Below, one piece after another: positions 52,699-61,032 of a stretch of 64,000 nucleotides of DNA. Source of the stretch: Pseudomonadota bacterium (GTDB taxonomy: Bacteria; Pseudomonadota; Alphaproteobacteria; Acetobacterales; Acetobacteraceae); the NCBI GenBank assembly GCA_021826225.1, contig JAKBAV010000001.1:40064-104063 (forward strand), written 5' to 3'. Under the pieces are notes generated by a model. That model searched no databases. It saw nothing but the letters and a program-made list of their open reading frames with translations, and had not been told where the DNA came from. Numbering within the stretch: position 1 is the stretch's first letter; every line of letters starts with the position of its first letter. Both the position numbers and the translations under genes were made by a program.

Positions 52699-53994
52699 TC
52701 AGACCTGGCCAAGAGCCAGAAGCGGGGCGATCTTCAACATGGCTTCCTCATATTCGTCGGGCGCGGAACTGTCCCAGGTGATGCCGCCGCCGGCCTGGGC
52801 ATAAAGCCTGTCCGGCGTGGCGGTGATGGTGCGGATGATGATGGAGCTGTCCATGGCGCCATCAAAGCCGATCCAGGCGATAATGCCGCAATAGGCGCCA
52901 CGCGGGCCGAGCTCAAGCTCATCGATGATCTGCATGGCGCGGTATTTTGGCGCGCCGGTGATGGAGCCGCCGGGCATGGTCGCTGCCAGCAGGTCGAACA
53001 CGTCCAGCCCGGGGCGCAGCCTGCCGGTGACGGCGGAGACCAGATGATGCGCCTGGGCGTAGCTCTCCACGGCGCATAATTCAGGCACGGCAATGGAGCC
53101 GGTGGCACAGACCTGACCGAGATCGTGCCGGAGCAGATCGGTGATCATGAGGTTTTCGGCGCGCTCCTTGGGGTTGATGGCAAGGGCACACGCCGCCGCT
53201 TGATCGTGCTCGGGGTCCGCAGCGCGGGCCGCCGTGCCTTTGATGGGCCGGGTCTCCACGCGGCCGTCGCCATCCAGGCGGATGAAGCGCTCCGGCGAGG
53301 CGCTGATCAGGCCGCAGCCTCCGGCATCGATGCAGGCAGCGAATGGGGCCGGGCTGGCGGCGCGCAAGGCTAAGTGCAGCGCTGGCAGCGTGGCGCCGGG
53401 CGGGCGGGCAGCGGTGTGGCGGAGCGTGAAATTGGCCTGATAGACATCGCCCGCCGCGATATAGCGGCGCAGGCGCTCGTGCCGGCCGAGATGATCTGGC
53501 GCCGTCATCTCCGCGGTCCAGGATAAAGGTGGCAACGGGAGGGGCGCGCGCGGCCGGCCGAGCCGCGTGGCGATATCCGCCAGACGAGGTTGTGGCCCCA
53601 GATAAAACAGCCGCCGTGCCGCGAGGTCGAAGCCGAGCAAGGTGGTGTACAGTCCGAACCAGGCGCCTGGCAGGCCGGGCAGCGGCGCGAAACGGCTTTT
53701 TATGCCGGCGGCCTGACGCGCGATGTCGTAGCCAAGCCAGCCGACGGCGCCGCCTTTGAAGGCGAACGGCCATGCAGGAGGGATTCGCGCCTGGGGATGC
53801 GCCGCCATCCACTTGCGCAAAGCGGTATAAGGCGCGTCATTCAGCGCAAGAACCTCTTCCGGGGCGAGGCAGATATAGCTGACCGCGCCACGGGCATCCC
53901 GCGCCGCGCTGTCGAGAAACGCGGTACCCGGCCCGGCGAGCGCGCGGAATGCCGCGTCCGGAGCGGTCCAGGGCAGTTCGGCCGAGATGCTCAT
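52699..53994 (-). CDS. pabB: Aminodeoxychorismate synthase component I
   Basis: The 431-residue protein has the chorismate-binding core: SPERFIRLDGDGRVETRPIKGTA, NPKERAENLMI, PGGSITGAPKYRAM and CGIIAWIG. It forms 4-amino-4-deoxychorismate from chorismate. ATG 53994 gives the usual length; the 516-residue track ORF starts inside dut. The segment PIKGT in place of the anthranilate-synthase form supports the PabB rather than TrpE call. Confidence 0.9.
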   Translation of the reverse strand: MSISAELPWTAPDAAFRALAGPGTAFLDSAARDARGAVSYICLAPEEVLALNDAPYTALRKWMAAHPQARIPPAWPFAFKGGAVGWLGYDIARQAAGIKSRFAPLPGLPGAWFGLYTTLLGFDLAARRLFYLGPQPRLADIATRLGRPRAPLPLPPLSWTAEMTAPDHLGRHERLRRYIAAGDVYQANFTLRHTAARPPGATLPALHLALRAASPAPFAACIDAGGCGLISASPERFIRLDGDGRVETRPIKGTAARAADPEHDQAAACALAINPKERAENLMITDLLRHDLGQVCATGSIAVPELCAVESYAQAHHLVSAVTGRLRPGLDVFDLLAATMPGGSITGAPKYRAMQIIDELELGPRGAYCGIIAWIGFDGAMDSSIIIRTITATPDRLYAQAGGGITWDSSAPDEYEEAMLKIAPLLALGQV

Positions 53995-54043
53995 ATGGGT
54001 TGAACAGCCGGCGGAATGGGCGCGCGGAAGCAGCCGGGGCGGC

Positions 54044-54490
54044 TCAGTGGCCGGTGCTGCCGAAGCCGCCTTCGCCGCGTCCGGTGGTGTCGAGCTCATC
54101 CACCTCCTGCCATACGGCGCGCACCACCGGCGCCAGCACGGCTTGGGCGATGCGCATGCCGCGTGTGATGTAAACATTCTCCTCCGAGGCGTTGAGGATG
54201 ATAATGCCGACCTCGCCGCGATAATCCTCGTCGATGGTGCCGGGCGCATTCGGCACGACGATGCCGTACTTTAAAGCGAGGCCGGAGCGCGGGCGGATTT
54301 GCAGCTCGTAGCCGGGCGGTAGCGCCACGGAGAACCCGGTAGGGATGAGCGCGCGGCGGCCGGGAGCCAGGGTGATGGGCTTTTCCACGGCGGCCAGCAC
54401 ATCCATGCCCGCGGCGCCTGGCGTGGTGTAGGCAGGCAGTTCGAGCCCCGCGCCATTGGCCAGGCGTTTGATCTTCACGGGCACATTCAT
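54044..54490 (-). CDS. dut: dUTP diphosphatase
   Basis: The 148-residue trimeric dUTPase has the five motifs, including [12 protein letters not shown] (2), [13 protein letters not shown] (3), [12 protein letters not shown] (4) and [11 protein letters not shown] (5). It removes dUTP and supplies dUMP. Start overlaps the coaBC stop (ATGA). Confidence 0.97.
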   Translation of the reverse strand: MNVPVKIKRLANGAGLELPAYTTPGAAGMDVLAAVEKPITLAPGRRALIPTGFSVALPPGYELQIRPRSGLALKYGIVVPNAPGTIDEDYRGEVGIIILNASEENVYITRGMRIAQAVLAPVVRAVWQEVDELDTTGRGEGGFGSTGH

Positions 54491-55668
54491 GCGAAAAATT
54501 CCTTAATTTTATCTGCCAGTTTTTGCGCGAGCCGGGTTTTGCCCATGCGCGGCCAGCTTTCAGTGCCGGCGCCGGTGATGAGCAGGACCTCGTTCTCGTC
54601 GCCGCCCATGATGCCGGTGCCGCTGACATCATTGGCCACGATCCAGTCGCAATGCTTGCGCGCACGCTTATCCGTGGCATGCGCCGCGAGATTTTCCGTC
54701 TCCGCCGCGAAGCCGATGACCAGAGCCGGGCGCCGCGTGCCGGGTTTAGAAATTTCCGCGAGAATATCAGGATTTTCCGAGAGGGCGAGGGTGGGGGGCG
54801 TGGCGCTGCCATGCTTTTTGAGTTTCTGTGCGGCGGGGGCCACATGCCAATCCGCCACGGCGGCGGCGCAGACGGCGATATCGGCGGGCAGGGCATTGCG
54901 CACTGCCGCGTGCATCTCCCGCGCGGTCTCGACCTTGACCACCACCATGCCGAACGGGTCAGGCAGGCTCACCGGGCCGCTGATGAGGGTGACGCGCGCA
55001 CCCAGAGCCGCCAGCGCCGCCGCGATGGCATGGCCCTGCTTGCCGGAGGAGCGGTTGGCAAGGTAGCGCACCGGGTCGATGGGCTCATGCGTGGGTCCGC
55101 TGGTGACGATAGCGTGCTTGCCTTTCAGCGGGCCATCATTGAGTGCCGCCTCGATGGCGGCGAGGATGGCCGGCGGCTCAGCCAGCCGGCCGGGGCCGAA
55201 TTCGCCGCAGGCCATGGCGCCTTCATCGGGCGGAACCACGAGCACGCCGCGCTGCTGCAAAACCGCCATGTTGGCCCGCGTAGCGGCATGCTCCCACATG
55301 CGGACATTCATGGCGGGTGCCACCAGCACGGGCTTGTCGGTGGCCAGAGCCAGGGTGCTGGCAAGGTCATCCGCCAGCCCCGCCACAAGCTTAGCTAATA
55401 TGTTGGCCGTAGCCGGGGCGATGACCACGAGATCGGCGGCGCGGGACAGCTCGATATGGCCCATTTCGCTCTCATCGGTAAGGGAGAACAGGTCCTGGTA
55501 CACTTTCCCTCCGGTCAGTGCCTGGAGCGAGAGCGGGGTGACGAACTTCTCTCCCGCCGCCGTGAGCACGGCGGTAACGCCGATGCCGGCTTTGGTGGCC
55601 AGACGCACCAGCTCCAGCGCCTTATAGGCGGCGATGCCGCCCGAGACGATGAGCAGGATACGCTTCAC
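54487..55668 (-). CDS. coaBC: Phosphopantothenoylcysteine decarboxylase / phosphopantothenate-cysteine ligase
   Basis: The 393-residue bifunctional protein has an FMN-binding CoaC part ([22 protein letters not shown]) and a CoaB part ([24 protein letters not shown]). It makes 4'-phosphopantetheine for coenzyme A. It overlaps both neighbours by 4 bases. Confidence 0.95.
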   Translation of the reverse strand: MKRILLIVSGGIAAYKALELVRLATKAGIGVTAVLTAAGEKFVTPLSLQALTGGKVYQDLFSLTDESEMGHIELSRAADLVVIAPATANILAKLVAGLADDLASTLALATDKPVLVAPAMNVRMWEHAATRANMAVLQQRGVLVVPPDEGAMACGEFGPGRLAEPPAILAAIEAALNDGPLKGKHAIVTSGPTHEPIDPVRYLANRSSGKQGHAIAAALAALGARVTLISGPVSLPDPFGMVVVKVETAREMHAAVRNALPADIAVCAAAVADWHVAPAAQKLKKHGSATPPTLALSENPDILAEISKPGTRRPALVIGFAAETENLAAHATDKRARKHCDWIVANDVSGTGIMGGDENEVLLITGAGTESWPRMGKTRLAQKLADKIKEFFA

Positions 55669-56441
55669 AGGCGCCAGCCGGCATGGATGGCGGCGATGCC
55701 GCCCGAGAGGTTGCGATAGGTGACGCGCTCGAACCCCGCCTCCTCGAACATGGTTTTCAGCGTCTCCTGGTTGGGGAACATGCGGATGCTCTCGGCCAGA
55801 TACTGGTAGCTCTGTGCATCCTTGGCGATGAGCTGACCGAGCCGGGGCAGGGCCTTGAACGACCAGGCATCGTAGAGTTTTTCCAGCGCCGCGATCTGCA
55901 ACTGGGAGAATTCCAGCACGAAAAACCGGCCGCCGGGTTTGAGCAGCCGGTAGGCCTGCGCGATCACGCGGTCCTTGCTGGTACAGTTCCGCAGGCCGAA
56001 GGCCATGGAAATGCGATCGAAACTCTGCGCGGGTAGTGGCAGGTTCTCGGCGTCCGCCACGAGGAATTCGATATCGGCAAGACGGGCTTTGGCGGTGGCG
56101 CGTTCCTCGCCGACGCCCAGCATCGTGGCGTTGATATCAGACATCACCACGGGTCCGCCGCCGCGCTTCAGCCAGGCGAAGGTGATGTCCCCGGTGCCGG
56201 CCGCGAGATCGAGCAGCCGGTAATGCGGCCTTGGGTCCATGGCGGACAGAAGTTCGTGCTTCCAGAAGCGGTGGATGCCGAGCGACATCAGATCGTTCAT
56301 GATGTCGTATTTTGGCGCGACGCTGTCGAACACCTCGCGCACCAGACTGGCCTTTACCTCGCGCGGGACGGCGCGGAAGCCGAAATCAGCGGTCTGATCA
56401 GCGCTCTGATCGGTGGACGGGGTGGAATTGTTTTGCTCCAT
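55665..56441 (-). CDS. ubiE: Demethylmenaquinol/ubiquinone methyltransferase UbiE
   Basis: The 258-residue SAM methyltransferase has LLDLAAGTGDITF (motif I), MAFGLRN and LKPGGRFFVLEFSQ. It methylates the quinone ring in ubiquinone synthesis. ATG 56441 starts the conserved form; the track adds 9 residues across the mutM promoter. Divergent from mutM, with 26 bases between start codons. Confidence 0.94.
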   Translation of the reverse strand: MEQNNSTPSTDQSADQTADFGFRAVPREVKASLVREVFDSVAPKYDIMNDLMSLGIHRFWKHELLSAMDPRPHYRLLDLAAGTGDITFAWLKRGGGPVVMSDINATMLGVGEERATAKARLADIEFLVADAENLPLPAQSFDRISMAFGLRNCTSKDRVIAQAYRLLKPGGRFFVLEFSQLQIAALEKLYDAWSFKALPRLGQLIAKDAQSYQYLAESIRMFPNQETLKTMFEEAGFERVTYRNLSGGIAAIHAGWRL

Positions 56442-56467
56442 GGACCCTATTATAGCCTTGTTTTGCA

Positions 56468-57295
56468 ATGCCGGAACTCCCCGAGGTCGAAACTGTGATG
56501 CGCGGGCTGGACGGCCATCTGACCGGCCGGCGGATTGTGTCCGCGCGGCTGAACCGCCCCGATATCCGGTTCGTGGTGCCGCCTGAGCTGCCGGCGGTGC
56601 TGACCGGGGCGAAGGTGCTGGGGTTCCGCCGGCGCGGCAAGTTCATGCTGATGCGGGTGGATAACGGGTTTTCCGTGCTGATCCATCTCGGCATGTCCGG
56701 GCGCATGCTGCTTGATGGCATGCCGGCGCTGCATGAGCATTTCGTGCTGGAGACGGATGATGGCGGCCGGGTCGGCTTTGTCGACCCGCGCCGCTTCGGC
56801 GTGCTGGACCTGCTGCGCACCGCCGATGAGGATCGCCACAAGCTGCTCGCCGCCATGGGGCCGGAGCCGCTGGGCAATGCGTTTTCAGCACCAGTTCTGG
56901 CGGCGGCGCTGAAAGGCAAGGCCACACCGATAAAGGCGGCCCTGCTCGACCAGCGCGTGGTGGCCGGCATCGGCAATATTTACGCCTCCGAGGCGCTGTT
57001 CCGCGCGGGCATCGACCCGCGCCGCCTGGCCGGCAAAATCTCGCGGCCGCGCATCGAGCTGCTGGTGCGTGAAATCCGCGCCACCCTGCTGGAGGCTATC
57101 GCGGCGGGCGGATCATCGCTGCGGGATTACGTGCAGCCGAGCGGCGAGCTGGGGTATTTTCAGCACGCCTGGAAGGTGTATGGCCGGGCGGGAGAGGCAT
57201 GCGAGCGTTGTCCGGGGCTGCCGGGCTGTGCCGGGATAAAATCCATCACCCAAGCGGGGCGCAGTACATTTTACTGTGCGCGAACCCAGCGCTGA
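56468..57295 (+). CDS. mutM: Formamidopyrimidine-DNA glycosylase
   Basis: The 275-residue protein begins [10 protein letters not shown], with the catalytic Pro2 and Glu3, and has a C-terminal zinc finger region. It removes 8-oxoguanine and Fapy lesions. The finger reads [12 protein letters not shown] ... FYCART: the usual last Cys is Thr, and an extra Cys sits earlier, so the metal site differs from the standard C-x2-C...C-x2-C form. Confidence 0.94.
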   Translation: MPELPEVETVMRGLDGHLTGRRIVSARLNRPDIRFVVPPELPAVLTGAKVLGFRRRGKFMLMRVDNGFSVLIHLGMSGRMLLDGMPALHEHFVLETDDGGRVGFVDPRRFGVLDLLRTADEDRHKLLAAMGPEPLGNAFSAPVLAAALKGKATPIKAALLDQRVVAGIGNIYASEALFRAGIDPRRLAGKISRPRIELLVREIRATLLEAIAAGGSSLRDYVQPSGELGYFQHAWKVYGRAGEACERCPGLPGCAGIKSITQAGRSTFYCARTQR

Positions 57296-57303
57296 AGCGC
57301 TGG
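57286..57303. terminator. Stem-loop between convergent mutM and histidine kinase genes
   Basis: CCAGCGC-TGAA-GCGCTGG is a perfect 7-bp stem with a tetraloop, containing the mutM stop codon. T-rich sequence follows about 10 bases later on the + strand. It may serve as a terminator for mutM; the T-run is not ideally placed. Confidence 0.4.
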
Positions 57304-57310
57304 CCACGCT

Positions 57311-58417
57311 TTAATCGGCTTTTTCCGGCGCCGCCGCAGCCCTGGTAAACGCGATGGTGACGCGCATGCCCTTTCCCGGTTCGGACACCACATCCAGCTT
57401 CGCCTGGGCATTCGAGCGCAATGACTCGACGATAAGCGCGCTGAGCTTACCGCGTTTGGGCCAGATACTGTCCGGCGACAGGCCCACGCCATCATCCGCG
57501 ACGATAATCCGGCAGCCCGCGCCATCGGAGAGGCTGTGCACCATGATCGTGCCGCCCGGACGGCCCACGAAAGCGTGCTTCAGCGCATTGGTGAGCAGCT
57601 CGTTTATGACCAGCCCGGTCGGCATGGCGACATTCACGGAGACCGGATAGCTATCCACCTTGAGGTCGAGTCTGATCCCTTCGCTGGCATGCGCGCGCAG
57701 CACGGAAGTGGTGATTTCACTGATATAAAGACCGAGATCAACCTCTCCGGCCGGGCCGTGTTCAATCAAGGTTGAGTAAAGCAATTGTATGGCTTCGATG
57801 CGCCCCGCCAGCCGGCTGAACGGCGCCTGGTCTATCCGGCCGTGCGCATTCCTAGCCTCGATACGGATGAGCGCGGTGATCATCTGCAGGTTGTTTTTGA
57901 CGCGATGCTGAATCTCGAGCAGCGAGGTTTCCTTCTCGCGGAGTTTTTTATCCAGCTCCTCCTTCTCGGTTTCATGAGCGGTCACATCCACCATGGCGAC
58001 CAGCCGGTAGCAGGGCTTGGCGCTGTCATCCTCGATGATGTTTGAATAGACATCGACCAGGGAGGGCTCGGATTTTTCCCGGCCAACCTTGAACGTGCCG
58101 ATAAAGTCGCTCATCTGGACGATGGCTTCACCCATGCCCTGGGCAGTGTCGGCGCGCTCCGCCTGGCCATCTAGCTTGTTCCACGGCATCCCTTCGATCA
58201 TGGCGGATTCAAATCCGGCGATCCGTTCGAATTCAGGATTTGCATAAATTATATATTCGGGGCCGCCGATCTCGGATACCGCGATGGCAATGGGAACCTG
58301 ATCCAGAAACCGGCGGAATTGCGGGCTTTCCAGGGCGTCGGCCAAATCCGGAGTCGACAGGATTGCCTCGACCGGTGCTGCCTGCTCCTGGCTCTTGGGG
58401 GTTTCGTCATTCGTCAT
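57311..58417 (-). CDS. PAS domain sensor histidine kinase, HisKA_2/HWE type
   Basis: The 368-residue soluble protein has an N-terminal PAS domain (FRRFLDQVPIAIAVSE ... YANPEFERIAGFE), then HRVKNNLQMI, the HisKA_2 box, and an HATPase domain with NELLTNALKHAF and DDGVGL. Such kinases are frequent in alphaproteobacterial light and stress signalling. The start ATG overlaps the stop of a short upstream ORF (TAATG). A response regulator is encoded divergently nearby. Confidence 0.88.
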   Translation of the reverse strand: MTNDETPKSQEQAAPVEAILSTPDLADALESPQFRRFLDQVPIAIAVSEIGGPEYIIYANPEFERIAGFESAMIEGMPWNKLDGQAERADTAQGMGEAIVQMSDFIGTFKVGREKSEPSLVDVYSNIIEDDSAKPCYRLVAMVDVTAHETEKEELDKKLREKETSLLEIQHRVKNNLQMITALIRIEARNAHGRIDQAPFSRLAGRIEAIQLLYSTLIEHGPAGEVDLGLYISEITTSVLRAHASEGIRLDLKVDSYPVSVNVAMPTGLVINELLTNALKHAFVGRPGGTIMVHSLSDGAGCRIIVADDGVGLSPDSIWPKRGKLSALIVESLRSNAQAKLDVVSEPGKGMRVTIAFTRAAAAPEKAD

Positions 58418-58590
58418 TAAGATGATCCTTGAAGGGCATAGGCAAGTGCGGTGTCGGCTGGATTTGTCAGTGCCGGGGAGATGCGGCACAGGAACATATC
58501 GCGATTTTCGCATATCCCCCGCGTCAGGTCCATTGCGGGCGGGATGGCGAGGCGCGCCACATTGTGGCCCTCCAGCTTGTGACGCTCCAT
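58417..58590 (-). CDS. Short upstream ORF, possibly coupled to the kinase gene
   Basis: A 57-residue reading frame (MERHKLEGHN...ALAYALQGSS) ends in TAATG, sharing its last base with the kinase start, and carries AAGGA before that start. The track version is longer but would run antisense through the response regulator. No RBS for the proposed ATG is visible and no family is recognised. It may be a leader peptide or the tail of a broken gene. Confidence 0.3.
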   Translation of the reverse strand: MERHKLEGHNVARLAIPPAMDLTRGICENRDMFLCRISPALTNPADTALAYALQGSS

Positions 58591-58698
58591 GCCGCAGCGC
58601 CATTCAAGATTACGAGAGCTTAACTTGTGCCGGCTCCGCCGTCGACCCAACTCTGAGTGACGCGCCCGTATGATCGCGGACCAGATAGGAATTTCGGA

Positions 58699-59085
58699 AT
58701 GGCTACTGCTGAATTTCCAATTGAAAAATGCGTTCTCGTTGTAGAGGATGAACCGCTTATCCGTATGCTGGCCAAGGAGATTGTCGAGGATGCCGGCTAT
58801 GTCGCGATAGAGGCGGCAAACGCGGATGAGGCGGTGAGCATCCTCGAAAACCGTGACGATATCTGGGTGGTATTCGCCGATATCGACATGCCAGGCACGT
58901 TGGACGGTATGGGGCTGGCAAACTCCATCCGCAATCGTTGGCCGCCGATTGAGATTATTGTCACATCGGGACAAATGCGATTTCAGATCGCGGAATTACC
59001 CGCCCGGACGGTTTTTATACCCAAGCCTTATCAGTTTTCAAAAGTCGCCCAGACCTTGAAGGATTTTTCAAGGCCTCCTCACTGA
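58699..59085 (+). CDS. Single-domain response regulator
   Basis: The 128-residue REC domain has VLVVEDEPLIR, the phospho-acceptor Asp in FADIDMPG, and the FIPKPY lysine. It has no output domain, as in Sma0114/FixJ-like REC-only partners of HWE kinases. ATG 58699 is used rather than 58657 to fit the family start. It is divergent from the kinase, so it may be its target. Confidence 0.88.
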   Translation: MATAEFPIEKCVLVVEDEPLIRMLAKEIVEDAGYVAIEAANADEAVSILENRDDIWVVFADIDMPGTLDGMGLANSIRNRWPPIEIIVTSGQMRFQIAELPARTVFIPKPYQFSKVAQTLKDFSRPPH

Positions 59086-59283
59086 TGTCATTCGGCTCTC
59101 TGCCCTCGTCGCAACCAGATTCAACCCGGACTTCAAAACCAAATATCAGGTCATGATTGCCGCCGGAAAACCACCCAAAGACGCCATCATCGCGATCATC
59201 CGAAAGCTCGTTATCCTCGCCATAGCCCGCTCAAAGCGGAACGAAACAGATGGCCTAAACTCACTTGACTACAACGGATATTC
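59084..59283 (+). mobile_element. IS110-family transposase remnant
   Basis: The + frame from 59084 reads SALVATRFNPDFKTKYQVM, AAGKPPKDAIIAIIRKLVIL and SLDYNGYS, clearly the C-terminal end of IS110-type transposases. There is no start codon, no catalytic N-terminal DEDD domain and no matching left part, so it is a fragment. It lies between the response regulator and the GGDEF gene and may mark a past insertion that trimmed one of them. Confidence 0.8.
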
Positions 59284-60401
59284 TAGGGTGTCGCCGAGCC
59301 GGCGGGTGAGGTGTCATTGAGCTTGCCGACGACCACCTTGTTTCGCCCGGCGGCTTTGGCGCGGTACAGTCCGTTATCGGCGGCCTGGACCAGGGCGCGA
59401 GCGCCGGCCTCGACATCCAGCCGCGCGATGCCGATCGAGATGGTGAATTTGCGGTGCGGGAATTCGGAACCCGCGACCAGTGTGCGTACGCGCTCGGCCA
59501 CCACGATGGCATCGGTAAGGTCGGTGGAGGGCAGGATGATGACGAATTCCTCGCCGCCATAGCGTGCCAGGAAGTCGTATGGCCGCAGGCTCGACATCAG
59601 CACCCGCGCCACGGATTGCAGCGCGGTATCGCCGGCGGGGTGTCCGAAATTATCGTTATATTCCTTGAAATTATCGATATCGATAAGCAGCATGGACAGC
59701 GGCGCGCCGGTGCGCTTGGCGCGAGAATATTCCTCGGTCAATTTCTGGTCATAGGCGCGGCGGTTGGGCACGCCGGTCAGCGCATCGGTGATGTTCTGCT
59801 GACCGAGCCGGGCATTGGCGTCCGACAGGCCGATCAGCGTGCGCCGCATTTCCAGTAATTCCTGGATCTGGCGGGAGAGTGTTTCCAGCGCCAGGCAGTG
59901 CTCGGGGGCCAGGGCCCGGGCCCGGCGGTCCGCCACGGTCAGCGCGCCGAGAATTTCGCCGGAAGGGGAGTAGATCGGCATGGCCGCGTAGAAGCGCAGC
60001 TTGGCGCCACCATGGAGCAGGAGCGCGCCGGCAAAACCCTCATCCTGCGTTAAATCGGTGATCTGCAGCACCTTGCCCGGTTGCTGCGCCATGCGATCGC
60101 TCAGCATGGCGCCAGGAGGCAGATGCAGCGGCTTATCCGCGAAATTTCCGGTCGCGAAATGCGATTTCACCCATTGCTGCTCGCGGCCGAAAAATGTGAT
60201 CAGTGCCACTGGTGTGGCGCACACATAGGCTGTGAGCCGGGCAATATCATCGTAGGATTTCTCTGGCGCGCTATCGACGATTTCATAGCTGTCCAGGGTC
60301 AGCAGCCGGATGGCCTCCTCCTCTTCCCGGATGATCTGGTTGGCGAGTTTGGCGGCCGGTCCGCCGTGCCGGACTTCAAGAATCTCGTTCACGTCAATCA
60401 C
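59283..60401 (-). CDS. GAF-GGDEF diguanylate cyclase
   Basis: The 372-residue protein has an N-terminal GAF-type sensor region (about 30-190) and a GGDEF domain with the active site YGGEEFVIIL. An RxxD inhibitory site (RPYD) lies 5 residues before GGEEF, so product inhibition by c-di-GMP is likely. It makes cyclic di-GMP. No partner EAL protein is adjacent. The stop codon abuts the IS110 remnant. Confidence 0.92.
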   Translation of the reverse strand: MIDVNEILEVRHGGPAAKLANQIIREEEEAIRLLTLDSYEIVDSAPEKSYDDIARLTAYVCATPVALITFFGREQQWVKSHFATGNFADKPLHLPPGAMLSDRMAQQPGKVLQITDLTQDEGFAGALLLHGGAKLRFYAAMPIYSPSGEILGALTVADRRARALAPEHCLALETLSRQIQELLEMRRTLIGLSDANARLGQQNITDALTGVPNRRAYDQKLTEEYSRAKRTGAPLSMLLIDIDNFKEYNDNFGHPAGDTALQSVARVLMSSLRPYDFLARYGGEEFVIILPSTDLTDAIVVAERVRTLVAGSEFPHRKFTISIGIARLDVEAGARALVQAADNGLYRAKAAGRNKVVVGKLNDTSPAGSATP

Positions 60402-60567
60402 CTTTCCTAATGCTGCTTCATTTTACGCATGGAAAGGTTAATTATGCGTAAAATACAGTGCGCCATCGCACCGATTACAAAAAAAAGACAACCAGCAAGG
60501 CGTCCGCGTTAATGATTGGTGGCGGCAGAGCATGCTGTTGCGCGTGTCCCGCCATGCAGTTGCGCGG

Positions 60568-61032
60568 TCATAGGGCCTGAATTGCCTGCAGAACCTCCTC
60601 GGCGTGGCCGGTAACCTTCACTTTCGGCCAGAGCTTCGCGATTTTGCCCTGGGAGTCGACCAGCACTGTGGAGCGTTCGATGCCCATATACTGCCGGCCG
60701 TACAGGCTCTTTTCCTGCCATGCGCCATAGGCTTCGATGACCTTTGCATCGGGGTCCGAAGCGAGCGGGAAGGCCAGGCTGTATTTTTCGGCGAATTTTT
60801 CCAGCGCTTTCATGCTGTCCTTGGAAACACCGATGATAGTGGCATCCAGCTTGGCGAAATCCGGCAGGCCGGTCTGGAACGCGCAGGCTTCCTTGGTACA
60901 GCCTGGCGTGTCGGCGCGCGGATAAAAATACAGCACGAAGGGTTTGCCCTTCAGCGAGTCGCGGGACACGGTGCGGCCGCCCGTGGCGGACAGCGAAAAA
61001 TCGGGCGCGGGGGCCCCAATGGTCAGGCTCAT
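60568..61032 (-). CDS. bcp: Thioredoxin-dependent peroxiredoxin (Bcp/PrxQ)
   Basis: The 154-residue peroxiredoxin has the peroxidatic Cys in DTPGCTKEAC with a second Cys 5 residues on, the PrxQ arrangement. It reduces peroxides with thioredoxin. The start overlaps the glnE stop (ATGA). Confidence 0.95.
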   Translation of the reverse strand: MSLTIGAPAPDFSLSATGGRTVSRDSLKGKPFVLYFYPRADTPGCTKEACAFQTGLPDFAKLDATIIGVSKDSMKALEKFAEKYSLAFPLASDPDAKVIEAYGAWQEKSLYGRQYMGIERSTVLVDSQGKIAKLWPKVKVTGHAEEVLQAIQAL

